Assembly (NCBI RefSeq): GCF_029866045.1
Contig: NZ_JARXAB010000162.1
Location: forward strand, 1-33,269
Direction: 5' to 3'
DNA from: Ramlibacter sp.
GTDB lineage: Bacteria > Pseudomonadota > Gammaproteobacteria > Burkholderiales > Burkholderiaceae_C
Length of the DNA: 33,269 nucleotides
Shown: positions 26,721-33,269 of the stretch, one piece after another
How positions within the stretch are numbered: the first letter of the stretch is position 1
How the letters are laid out: each line of letters opens with the position of its first letter
Position numbers and translations under genes: made by a program
The notes under the pieces: generated by a model
Told to the model about the DNA's origin: nothing
Databases searched by the model: none
What the model saw: only the letters and a program-made list of their open reading frames with translations

Positions 26721-27821
26721 TTATTTCAGGTCGTTCGCCAGCAACTGCACGATGCGCTTGGCCGCCGCAGAGGCGTCGGGGCGGCCCTCGGCATTGAGCA
26801 CCGAGACGAAAGTGACCTGGCCTTCGCTGCGCAGAACGATGCGGTACTTGACCGGGGCTGTGCCCTTGTCCGAGCCCGGCAGCAGCCGGGCGAGGAAGCC
26901 CTCGCTCTTGCGTTCAGCGACTGGCGGGACATAGCGAACGAAGTAGATGCCCTGGGCGCGGTCCCGGTCTTCCACAGTGAACCCGCTCCGGTCCAGCGAG
27001 AGTCCCACGCGCCGCCAGGCACGGTCAAAAGACTCGTCTATCTCTACCACCGGAATCTCGCCGACCTGTGCGGCGCGGGCAGACGGCCTGGCTGGTGGCG
27101 CACTGGCGACGGCCTTGGCCTGCTCGGCAGATACGCCCAGCTTGACCATCAGGCGCCGGAGGAATTCGGCTTCCAGCTCGGGGTCCGAGGCGCGGGGTTG
27201 CCAGGTGGTCCGGTCTTTGTTGGCGCTGGTGTAGACCTCCTCGAGGCCTCGATGGGAGATGTAGACCTCGGTCACGCCGTCGGCCCGCCGCTCCAGGCGG
27301 GTGCGGAAGCGGTCTCGCTCCGAGGTGGAGTACAGCCCGTCAAAGACTTTGCCGATGGTGCTTCGGATGATGTCGTTCGGGATCTTGGCGCGGTTTTCGG
27401 CCCATTCGGTTTCCATGATGCCCAGGTTCTGCTGGTCCATGCTGAGCACGAAGCCGTTTTCCCTCCAGAAATCCTTGACTGGCGCCCACAGCTGCTCGGG
27501 TTGCCGGGCAACCACGAGCCAGCGCTGGTTGCCCGAGCGCTCGACCCGCACATCTCCCACGGCAGCAGGAGCGGTCGTTGTACCGTCGGGAGAGCGTCCC
27601 CGCTGCTCGTTGGCCGAGACGCTAGCAGCGCCTGGCAAGGCGTAGCGGCTGTCGCGGGCCAGCTGGGTCAGGTCAGGCGGCACCTCGAGGTTCGGCGCCT
27701 TGGTGGCGCTTCGGTAGTCGATCTTGCCGCCGTCCTCGATGGTGGAGCAGGCGGTGAGCACCAAGCAAAGGGCTGCCGACAGGGCCGTCAGCGATAGCCG
27801 GAGGCTGGTTTGAATTTGCAT
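26721..27821 (-). CDS. bamC: Outer membrane protein assembly factor BamC
   Basis: This 366-aa lipoprotein belongs to the BAM complex that inserts beta-barrel proteins. The ATG at 27821 has AGGAG upstream, and a longer in-frame start at 27869 is not needed. The signal peptide ends in LVLTAC with the lipidated Cys at 25. The segment CSTIEDGGKIDYRSATKAPN and PPDLTQLARDSRYALP is the conserved BamC N-terminus that contacts BamD. Two helix-grip domains follow, including VPPVAERKSEGFLARLLPG in the second. It lies 44 nt after dapA; the dapA-bamC order is also found in E. coli. Confidence 0.93.
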   Translation of the reverse strand: MQIQTSLRLSLTALSAALCLVLTACSTIEDGGKIDYRSATKAPNLEVPPDLTQLARDSRYALPGAASVSANEQRGRSPDGTTTAPAAVGDVRVERSGNQRWLVVARQPEQLWAPVKDFWRENGFVLSMDQQNLGIMETEWAENRAKIPNDIIRSTIGKVFDGLYSTSERDRFRTRLERRADGVTEVYISHRGLEEVYTSANKDRTTWQPRASDPELEAEFLRRLMVKLGVSAEQAKAVASAPPARPSARAAQVGEIPVVEIDESFDRAWRRVGLSLDRSGFTVEDRDRAQGIYFVRYVPPVAERKSEGFLARLLPGSDKGTAPVKYRIVLRSEGQVTFVSVLNAEGRPDASAAAKRIVQLLANDLK

Positions 27822-27865
27822 GGGGGAGGCTCCTGCAGCCAGCGGAGAAAAAGAAAGGGGGCGGT

Positions 27866-28753
27866 TCACGACAGCAGGCCGGCGGCCGCGAGTGCGGCCT
27901 CAACGACGGGGTGCTGGGCCGGCGACAAAGGGGTGAGCGGCAGGCGAAGGGTGCCGCCGCACAGGCCCATGCGTGCTGCAGCCCACTTGACCGGGATCGG
28001 GTTGGCCTCGACGAAGAGGTGGCGGTGCACCGGCATCAGCTTGCGCTGGATTTCCATTGCCCGCTCACGCTGACCCGCGATAGCGGCTTTGCACAGCTCG
28101 CTCATCAGCCGCGGGGCGATGTTGGCGGTGACGCTCACGTTGCCGTGGCCGCCGCAGAGCATTAGTGCGACGGCTGTCGGGTCATCACCCGAGAGGATGG
28201 AGAAGCCTGGACGCGCGTCCCGGATCAGCCATTGGGCACGCTCGAGGTTGGCAGTGGCCTCCTTGATGCCGACGATGCCGGGCACCTCGGACAGGCGCAG
28301 CACTGTCTCGTGCTGCATATCTGCCACGGTACGGCCGGGAACGTTGTAGAGCACGATGGGCAGGTCGCCGGTGGCCTCTGCGATGGCCTTGAAGTGCTGG
28401 AACTGCCCCTCTTGGGTGGGCTTGTTGTAGTAGGGGACGACCTGCAGCTGGGAGTTGGCGCCGACCTCGCGGGCGTACTTGGCCAGCGCAATGGCTTCGG
28501 CGGTGGAGTTGGCGCCGCAGCCGGCCATGATGGGCACCCGGCCAGCCGCGTGCTCGACCGACACACGGATGATCTCGCGGTGCTCCTCGACAGTGACCGT
28601 TGGCGATTCGCCCGTCGTGCCGACGACGACGATGCAATTCGTGCCCTCTGCAATGTGCCAGTCGATCAACTTGCGAAGCCCGGGGTAGTCCACACGGCCG
28701 TCTTCGAGCATGGGGGTGAGCAGGGCGACGAGGCTGCCGGTGATCGCTGTCAT
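27866..28753 (-). CDS. dapA: 4-hydroxy-tetrahydrodipicolinate synthase
   Basis: This 295-aa TIM-barrel aldolase condenses pyruvate with aspartate semialdehyde in lysine and diaminopimelate synthesis. [17 protein letters not shown] (42-58) has the Thr pair of the proton relay. YNVPGRT (136-142) supplies Y136 and R141, and GIKEATANL (162-170) has the Schiff-base K164. The length is normal. It begins a - strand unit with bamC and the MBL hydrolase. A TAGAAT hexamer lies 27 nt before the ATG. Confidence 0.97.
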   Translation of the reverse strand: MTAITGSLVALLTPMLEDGRVDYPGLRKLIDWHIAEGTNCIVVVGTTGESPTVTVEEHREIIRVSVEHAAGRVPIMAGCGANSTAEAIALAKYAREVGANSQLQVVPYYNKPTQEGQFQHFKAIAEATGDLPIVLYNVPGRTVADMQHETVLRLSEVPGIVGIKEATANLERAQWLIRDARPGFSILSGDDPTAVALMLCGGHGNVSVTANIAPRLMSELCKAAIAGQRERAMEIQRKLMPVHRHLFVEANPIPVKWAAARMGLCGGTLRLPLTPLSPAQHPVVEAALAAAGLLS

Positions 28754-28780
28754 GGGGGGCTCTTCAAAAGTAATCCGGGC

Positions 28781-28786
28781 ATTCTA
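28781..28786 (-). promoter_or_regulatory. Candidate -10 box (TAGAAT) for dapA-bamC
   Basis: On the - strand TAGAAT lies 27 nt before the dapA ATG, allowing a leader of about 20 nt with GAAGAG as a weak ribosome binding site. Confidence 0.4.
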
Positions 28787-28854
28787 GCCAGAGGCGAGTC
28801 TCCATCCTGCCGTCTTTACCGCTGATGCCGGTATGGCCAAAGGCTGCAAGGTGA

Positions 28855-28980
28855 TCAGTTGAAACAGGCCCAGACCAGCTCGGACAGGGCCACCAGCATG
28901 GTCGGTTGCAGGTAAAGCGCAAACACCCCGGCCAGCGCGGCCAGCGCCACGGCCCAGCCCAGAATCCGGGCGGCGCTCAT
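28855..28980 (-). CDS. Small 41-aa membrane protein coupled to the MFS gene
   Basis: The frame reads MSAARILGWAVALAALAGVF, then ALYLQPTMLVALSELVWACF and a terminal Asn. One or two hydrophobic segments cover most of the length (about 6-24 and 27-40). Its ATG overlaps the MFS stop codon as ATGA, so it is probably translated by coupling. The pattern of a tiny membrane protein overlapping a transporter suggests a partner or stabilising subunit. The hydrophobicity, the overlap and the absence of another gene in this interval support a real gene; function is unknown. Confidence 0.7.
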   Translation of the reverse strand: MSAARILGWAVALAALAGVFALYLQPTMLVALSELVWACFN

Positions 28981-30218
28981 GCGGCCTGGCCGGTGGCGAG
29001 CGCGGCCCCCATCGGTTTCCGAACGATGGGCGCCTCCCGCACCGGCAGGTTCAGACCGGCCGCCACCACGCCCAGGGCGATGGCGATGTACCAGACCAGG
29101 TCATAGCTGCCCGTATGGTCATAGAGGTAACCGCCCAGCCAGACGCCCATGAAGGAGCCCAGCTGGTGGTTGAAAAAGGCGATGCCGCCCAGCATGGATA
29201 GGTGTGACACACCAAAAATCTGGGCCACCGTAGCACTCGTGGGCGGAACGGTGGACAGCCACAGCAGTCCCATGACCGCCGAGAACAGGTAGACCGACAT
29301 CGGCGACAGCGGCGCCCACAGGAACACCGTAATGACCACCGACCGAGCGAAATAGATGAACGCCAGGATCTTGCGCTTGGCCAATTTTTGGCCCAGGGCA
29401 CCCGCGATGTAGGTGCCAACGACATTGAACAGTCCAATCAGCGCCAGCGCGTAGCTGGCCACCTCGGGAGACAGGCCCTTGTCCTTCAGAAAGCTGGGCA
29501 TGTGCACGCCGATGAATACCACCTGGAAGCCACAGACGAAATAGCCCGCCACCAGCAGAATGAAGCTGGGGTAACGCATGGCCTCGCGCAGTGCCTGCGC
29601 CACGGTCTGCTCCCGCACGGGGGTCGCGCCACCGGCGAAACCCGGTTCGCGCAGGCCTAGGGCCAGCGGTCCGATCAGAAGCGTGGCGGCGGCCAGCACC
29701 AGCAGGGCCTGCTGCCAGCCCATGGACGCAATCAGGAAACCCTCGACCGGCACCATCAGGAATTGGCCAAAAGCCCCCGCTGCCGCGGCCGTGCCCATTG
29801 CCCAGGAGCGCTTGGCCGGGTCGACCTGACGGCCGATCACGCCATAGATGACGGCGTAGGTCGTGCCGGACTGGGCCAGGCCAATCACCACGCCGGAGGT
29901 CAGGGTGAAGACCAGCGTGTTGGTGGACAGGGCCATTCCTACCAAGCCCAGGGCGTAGAGGGCGCCGCCGCCCACCAGAACCTTGAAGGCGCCGAATCGG
30001 TCAGCCAGCATGCCGGCGCCGATGCCCGCGATGCCCCAGGCCAGATTCTGAATTCCCATGGCGAAGGCGAAGTTCTCCCGGGTCCAGCCCTGGACCTGGG
30101 TGATCGGCTGCAGCCACAGTCCAAAGCCGTGGCGCACGCCCATGGAGAGGGTGACGATGAGGGCACCGCAAGCGAGCACCTGAAAAAGGGAGAGCTTGGG
30201 CGGTGAATTCGGGGCCAT
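28977..30218 (-). CDS. MFS transporter, OFA/monocarboxylate-like
   Basis: This 413-aa permease has about 12 hydrophobic segments. GMLADRFGAFKVL near residue 75 is MFS motif A. RHGFGLWLQPITQVQGWTRENF near the N-terminus and VIYGVIGRQVDPAKRSWAMG resemble the oxalate/formate antiporter-like branch, whose members move mono- and dicarboxylates. The substrate cannot be named from sequence. The ATG at 30218 is chosen over a 26-codon longer frame because the extra residues are unlike family N-termini. A TACAGT hexamer lies 6 nt before this ATG. The stop overlaps a 41-aa membrane gene. Confidence 0.9.
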   Translation of the reverse strand: MAPNSPPKLSLFQVLACGALIVTLSMGVRHGFGLWLQPITQVQGWTRENFAFAMGIQNLAWGIAGIGAGMLADRFGAFKVLVGGGALYALGLVGMALSTNTLVFTLTSGVVIGLAQSGTTYAVIYGVIGRQVDPAKRSWAMGTAAAAGAFGQFLMVPVEGFLIASMGWQQALLVLAAATLLIGPLALGLREPGFAGGATPVREQTVAQALREAMRYPSFILLVAGYFVCGFQVVFIGVHMPSFLKDKGLSPEVASYALALIGLFNVVGTYIAGALGQKLAKRKILAFIYFARSVVITVFLWAPLSPMSVYLFSAVMGLLWLSTVPPTSATVAQIFGVSHLSMLGGIAFFNHQLGSFMGVWLGGYLYDHTGSYDLVWYIAIALGVVAAGLNLPVREAPIVRKPMGAALATGQAA

Positions 30219-30224
30219 TCCCGG

Positions 30225-30230
30225 ACTGTA
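30225..30230 (-). promoter_or_regulatory. Candidate -10 box (TACAGT) for the MFS gene
   Basis: TACAGT on the - strand is followed by 6 nt and then the ATG, so any transcript would be leaderless or nearly so. Confidence 0.35.
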
Positions 30231-30344
30231 ACGAACCGCGGCGACTGGCCCTGTCGCCTCAGCGCCCGCGCCCTTGGCAGCCCCTTTTGCCTGCAAATTC
30301 CAAGCGGGGCTGTGGATTCATACAGATATTTGCCCCGTCTTGCT

Positions 30345-30350
30345 TACAAT
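30345..30350 (+). promoter_or_regulatory. Candidate -10 box (TACAAT) for parE
   Basis: TACAAT is followed by 10 nt and then the parE ATG, leaving a leader of only a few nucleotides. No recognisable -35 or ribosome binding site. Confidence 0.45.
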
Positions 30351-30360
30351 GCGGCCACCC

Positions 30361-32328
30361 ATGGCAAGCAAACCCACGCCCGACTATTCCGAAGCTTCGA
30401 TCCGCGTGCTCAAGGGCCTTGAGCCCGTGAAGCAGCGGCCTGGCATGTACACCCGCACCGACAACCCCCTGCATATCGTGCAGGAGGTGCTCGACAACGC
30501 CGCCGACGAGGCGCTGGCCGGCCACGGCAAGCGCATCAAGGTCACCTTGCACGCCGACGGCTCGGTGAGCGTGGACGACGATGGCCGCGGCATTCCTTTC
30601 GGTCTGCACCCAGAAGAGGGCGCGTCGGTGATCGAACTGGTGTTCACCCGACTGCATGCCGGCGGCAAGTTCGACAAGGGCAAGGGCGGCGCCTACAGCT
30701 TCTCCGGCGGCCTGCACGGCGTGGGCGTGTCCGTCACCAACGCGCTGGCCAAGCGCCTGGAGGCCGTCTCCCACAGGGAGGGTCAGGTGGCGCGCCTGGT
30801 GTTCGAGGGCGGCGACGTCACCGAGGCCCTGCAACTGCGCAAGGCCGGCGAGGGCGACCGCAGGCAGGGCACCAGCGTGCGGGTGTGGCCCGACGCCAAG
30901 TACTTCGAGTCCTCCCAGCTTCCGATTCCCGAGTTGGTGCACCTGCTGCGTAGTAAGGCGGTGCTCATGCCCGGCGTTGCGGTGTCGCTGGTCAACGAAA
31001 AGACCAAGGAAACCCAGAGCTGGCAGTACAAGGGCGGCCTGCGCGACTACCTGATGCAGACGCTCAGCGCCGACCCGGTCATTCCGCTGTTTGACGGCGA
31101 GGGCTATGCCGACAGCAACGACAACTTCGCCGAGGGCGAGGGCGCGCAGTGGTGCGTGGCCTTCACCGAGGACGGCGCCCCGGTGCGCGAGAGCTATGTC
31201 AACCTTATTCCCACCAGCGCCGGCGGCACGCACGACAGCGGCCTACGCGACGGCTTGTTCACTGCGGTCAAGAGCTTCATTGATCTGCACGCCCTGCTGC
31301 CCAAGGGGGTGAAGCTGATGCCCGAGGACGTGTTCGCCCGGGCCTCCTATGTGCTTTCCGCCAAGGTGCTGGACCCGCAGTTCCAGGGCCAGATCAAGGA
31401 GCGTCTGAACTCCCGCGACGCGGTGCGCCTGGTCTCCAGCTTTGTGCGGCCGGCTCTCGAGCTGTGGCTGAACCAGCATGTCGAATACGGCAAGAAGCTG
31501 GCCGAATTGGCCATCAAGGCAGCCCAGACCCGCCAGCGGGCCGGGCAGAAAGTTGAAAAGCGCAAGGGATCGGGCGTGGCGGTCCTGCCCGGCAAGCTCA
31601 CCGACTGCGAAAGCCGCGACACCCTGCACAACGAGGTGTTCCTGGTCGAGGGCGACTCCGCCGGCGGCAGCGCCAAGATGGGTCGCAACAAGGAGACCCA
31701 GGCGGTGCTGCCCCTGCGCGGCAAGGTGCTCAATACCTGGGAGGTCGAGCGGGATCGCTTGTTTGCCAACACCGAGATCCACGACATCTCGGTGGCCATT
31801 GGCGTCGACCCACATGGGCCCCAGGACACGCCCGACCTTTCCGGCCTTCGCTACGGCAAGATCTGCATCCTCTCCGACGCGGATGTGGACGGCTCGCACA
31901 TTCAGGTGCTGCTGCTCACGCTTTTCTTCCGCCATTTCCCCAAGCTGATCGACTCTGGCAATGTGTTCGTGGCGCGCCCACCGCTGTTTCGCGTGGACGC
32001 GCCGGCTCGCGGCAAGAAGCCTGCCTCCAAGGCCTATGCCCTCGACGAGGGCGAGCTCACGGCCATCCTCGACAAGCTGCGCAAGGAGGGCGTGCGTGAG
32101 AGCGCCTGGTCCATCAGCCGCTTCAAGGGCTTGGGCGAAATGAGCGCCGAGCAGCTGTGGGAGACCACGCTCAACCCGGACACCCGGCGCCTCTTGCCGG
32201 TGCGCCTGGGCGCCTTCGACTTCACGGGCACCGAGCAGCTGATCACCAAGCTCATGGGTAAGGGCGAGGCCGCGGCCCGCCGCGAGCTGATGGAGTTGCA
32301 CGGCGACTCGGTCGAAGTCGATATCTAG
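30361..32328 (+). CDS. parE: DNA topoisomerase IV subunit B
   Basis: This 655-aa ATPase subunit decatenates daughter chromosomes with ParC. The GHKL ATPase domain has QEVLDNAADEALAG (41-54, with E42 and N46), VDDDGRGIPFGLHPEEG and GGLHGVGVSVTNAL. The TOPRIM domain shows E430 (FLVEGDSAGGSAK) and the DxDxD of SDADVDGSH (505-513; D506, D508, D510). QTRQRAGQKVEKRKGSG lies between. The length and lack of a GyrB insert favour ParE over GyrB. The chosen ATG at 30361 is the second of two close starts; the first (30349) overlaps a -10-like TACAAT. A lytic transglycosylase gene follows after 30 nt; parC is not in the window. Confidence 0.95.
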   Translation: MASKPTPDYSEASIRVLKGLEPVKQRPGMYTRTDNPLHIVQEVLDNAADEALAGHGKRIKVTLHADGSVSVDDDGRGIPFGLHPEEGASVIELVFTRLHAGGKFDKGKGGAYSFSGGLHGVGVSVTNALAKRLEAVSHREGQVARLVFEGGDVTEALQLRKAGEGDRRQGTSVRVWPDAKYFESSQLPIPELVHLLRSKAVLMPGVAVSLVNEKTKETQSWQYKGGLRDYLMQTLSADPVIPLFDGEGYADSNDNFAEGEGAQWCVAFTEDGAPVRESYVNLIPTSAGGTHDSGLRDGLFTAVKSFIDLHALLPKGVKLMPEDVFARASYVLSAKVLDPQFQGQIKERLNSRDAVRLVSSFVRPALELWLNQHVEYGKKLAELAIKAAQTRQRAGQKVEKRKGSGVAVLPGKLTDCESRDTLHNEVFLVEGDSAGGSAKMGRNKETQAVLPLRGKVLNTWEVERDRLFANTEIHDISVAIGVDPHGPQDTPDLSGLRYGKICILSDADVDGSHIQVLLLTLFFRHFPKLIDSGNVFVARPPLFRVDAPARGKKPASKAYALDEGELTAILDKLRKEGVRESAWSISRFKGLGEMSAEQLWETTLNPDTRRLLPVRLGAFDFTGTEQLITKLMGKGEAAARRELMELHGDSVEVDI

Positions 32329-32358
32329 TTGCCGCCAGAGCATCGCCGAGTCCACCCT

Positions 32359-33269
32359 ATGCGCCTGACCTTGTTGTTGCCCGCCTGCCGCCTCTGTCGG
32401 CGCCTGGGTTTGGCGTCAGTGGTGGCGGCCGCAGGCTGGTTTGTGGCGCCAGCCGCCCATGCGGATATCTGGGCCTACGTCGATGCGCGGGGCATCCTGC
32501 ATTTCGCTTCAGAGAAGCTCGACGATCGCTACGAGTTGTTCCTTCGCGGGGGCATGACGGCCAAACCTCAGTCCGATGGGGCTGAAGCGGCCAGCATCCC
32601 TCTGCCGGACAACGCTGCCACGGCGCCTGCGGCCGGGGGGCTCCCGTCGGCATCCGGCGCCGCCAGCTGGGGCTCCTCACCGCAGGCCTTGCGGCTGGCC
32701 ACCTACATCGAGGGCACCGCCGGTTACCAACTGGCGCGTCCCCTGATCCGGGAGGCGGCCCTCACCCACCGCATCGACGAGGAATTGCTCAAGGCGTTGA
32801 TCGCCGCCGAGTCGGGCTTTGATCCCCAGGCGGTCTCGCCCAAGGGCGCCATCGGCCTCATGCAGGTCATGCCCGCCACTGCGGCGCGCTTTGGGGTGAG
32901 CGGTGATGCCCGCCAGCCGATCGAGCGCAAGCTCGCCGAGCCGCACACCAACATCCGCACGGGTGCCCGTTACCTGCGCTTCCTGCTCAATTTGTTCCCG
33001 CAACAACTGGAGCTGGCCCTGGCCGCCTACAACGCCGGCGAGGGCGCGGTGCAGCGCGCCGGCAACCGCATTCCCAACATCAAGGAAACCCAGAACTACG
33101 TGCGCACGGTGATGCAGCTGTACGCACTCCGCAAGCCGCCGCCGCCGCCGCCGCCGCGCCCGGTGGCTGCGACGGGCGCCTCGCCCGCAGCGCCCACCCT
33201 GCCTGCGGCGCCGGTGCGCACGGCCCTGCCCGGCACCGTGCCTGGGCGCTCCAGCATGCCGCCTTCGCT
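32359..33269 (+). CDS. Lytic transglycosylase with N-terminal DUF4124-like segment (3' end outside the window)
   Basis: At least 303 residues are visible and the frame is open at the right edge. A signal peptide (to about AHA, residue 35) is followed by DIWAYVDARGILHFASE, a DUF4124-like segment. The SLT domain (about 125-255) has ALIAAESGFDPQAVSPKGAI with catalytic E151, then GLMQVMPATAARFG and LALAAYNAGEGAV, the Slt/MltE family motifs. It would cleave peptidoglycan with formation of 1,6-anhydroMurNAc. After the domain comes a Pro/Ala-rich tail with seven consecutive Pro residues encoded by (CCG)7 at 33136-33156. It lies 30 nt after parE and has no strong ribosome binding site. Confidence 0.93.
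   Translation, partial: MRLTLLLPACRLCRRLGLASVVAAAGWFVAPAAHADIWAYVDARGILHFASEKLDDRYELFLRGGMTAKPQSDGAEAASIPLPDNAATAPAAGGLPSASGAASWGSSPQALRLATYIEGTAGYQLARPLIREAALTHRIDEELLKALIAAESGFDPQAVSPKGAIGLMQVMPATAARFGVSGDARQPIERKLAEPHTNIRTGARYLRFLLNLFPQQLELALAAYNAGEGAVQRAGNRIPNIKETQNYVRTVMQLYALRKPPPPPPPRPVAATGASPAAPTLPAAPVRTALPGTVPGRSSMPPS

Noticed and set aside
33136..33156. CRISPR-like or other interspersed repeat
   Set aside because: The run is a plain in-frame trinucleotide repeat with no spacers; no CRISPR array is seen anywhere in the window.

Overview
The window is a GC-rich, densely coded chromosomal segment. It most likely comes from a betaproteobacterium of the order Burkholderiales, resembling Comamonadaceae or a near relative. 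Supporting signs are the Bug/TctC-type solute-binding protein, the pyrG-kdsA-eno-ftsB gene order, a dapA-bamC pair, the DUF455 and gamma-carbonic anhydrase neighbours, and many TACAAT-like -10 hexamers. Family calls rest on recognised motifs and remembered family sequences; no database search was run.

Layout. (1) 1-4281, + strand: the end of etfB, then etfA, an intrinsic terminator, a ~600-residue acyl-CoA dehydrogenase and an NMO-type flavoenzyme. This is a fatty/organic acid oxidation block in which ETF is the likely electron acceptor. (2) 4282-4534: a convergent gap with a perfect 20-bp inverted repeat. (3) 4535-7533: tsaE-amiC on the - strand, divergent from queG; this pairs tRNA modification with cell-wall hydrolysis and resembles the E. 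coli arrangement without nnr. (4) 7545-11797: an AEC transporter, a Bug periplasmic binding protein, xerD, an unrecognised 175-aa protein and aroQ. (5) 11949-14715, - strand: three genes for metal/oxygen-type proteins, namely a DUF455 ferritin-like protein, an IPNS-like 2OG-Fe(II) oxygenase and a secreted FGE-sulfatase-domain protein without the usual first cysteine. (6) 14868-16487, + strand: a gamma-carbonic anhydrase and Hsp33. (7) 16534-21301, - strand: pyrG-kdsA-eno-ftsB plus a small P-loop-like/zinc-knuckle protein that overlaps ftsB. (8) 21420-23707, + strand: coaBC-dut, overlapping by ATGA, and a SlyB-like lipoprotein. (9) 23794-25863: a SlyD-like FKBP and a RoxA/YcfD-like ribosomal oxygenase whose start codons lie 18 bp apart, followed by a 64-aa Ala/Pro-rich lipoprotein with a strong -10, a structured leader and a strong terminator. 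(10) 25899-30218, - strand: dapA-bamC-MBL hydrolase, and an MFS transporter coupled to a 41-aa membrane peptide. (11) 30361-33269, + strand: parE and a lytic transglycosylase cut by the window edge.

Most of this is conserved core genome. I see no CRISPR array, prophage, insertion sequence, tRNA, rRNA or defence island, and no convincing new multi-gene system. The points most worth a second look are the recurrent -10 hexamers 6-10 nt before start codons (possible leaderless mRNAs), the long hairpin at 4429-4502, the 41-aa MFS partner, the two uncharacterised small proteins, and the structured leader of the small lipoprotein. No stretch longer than 300 bases lacks a gene.
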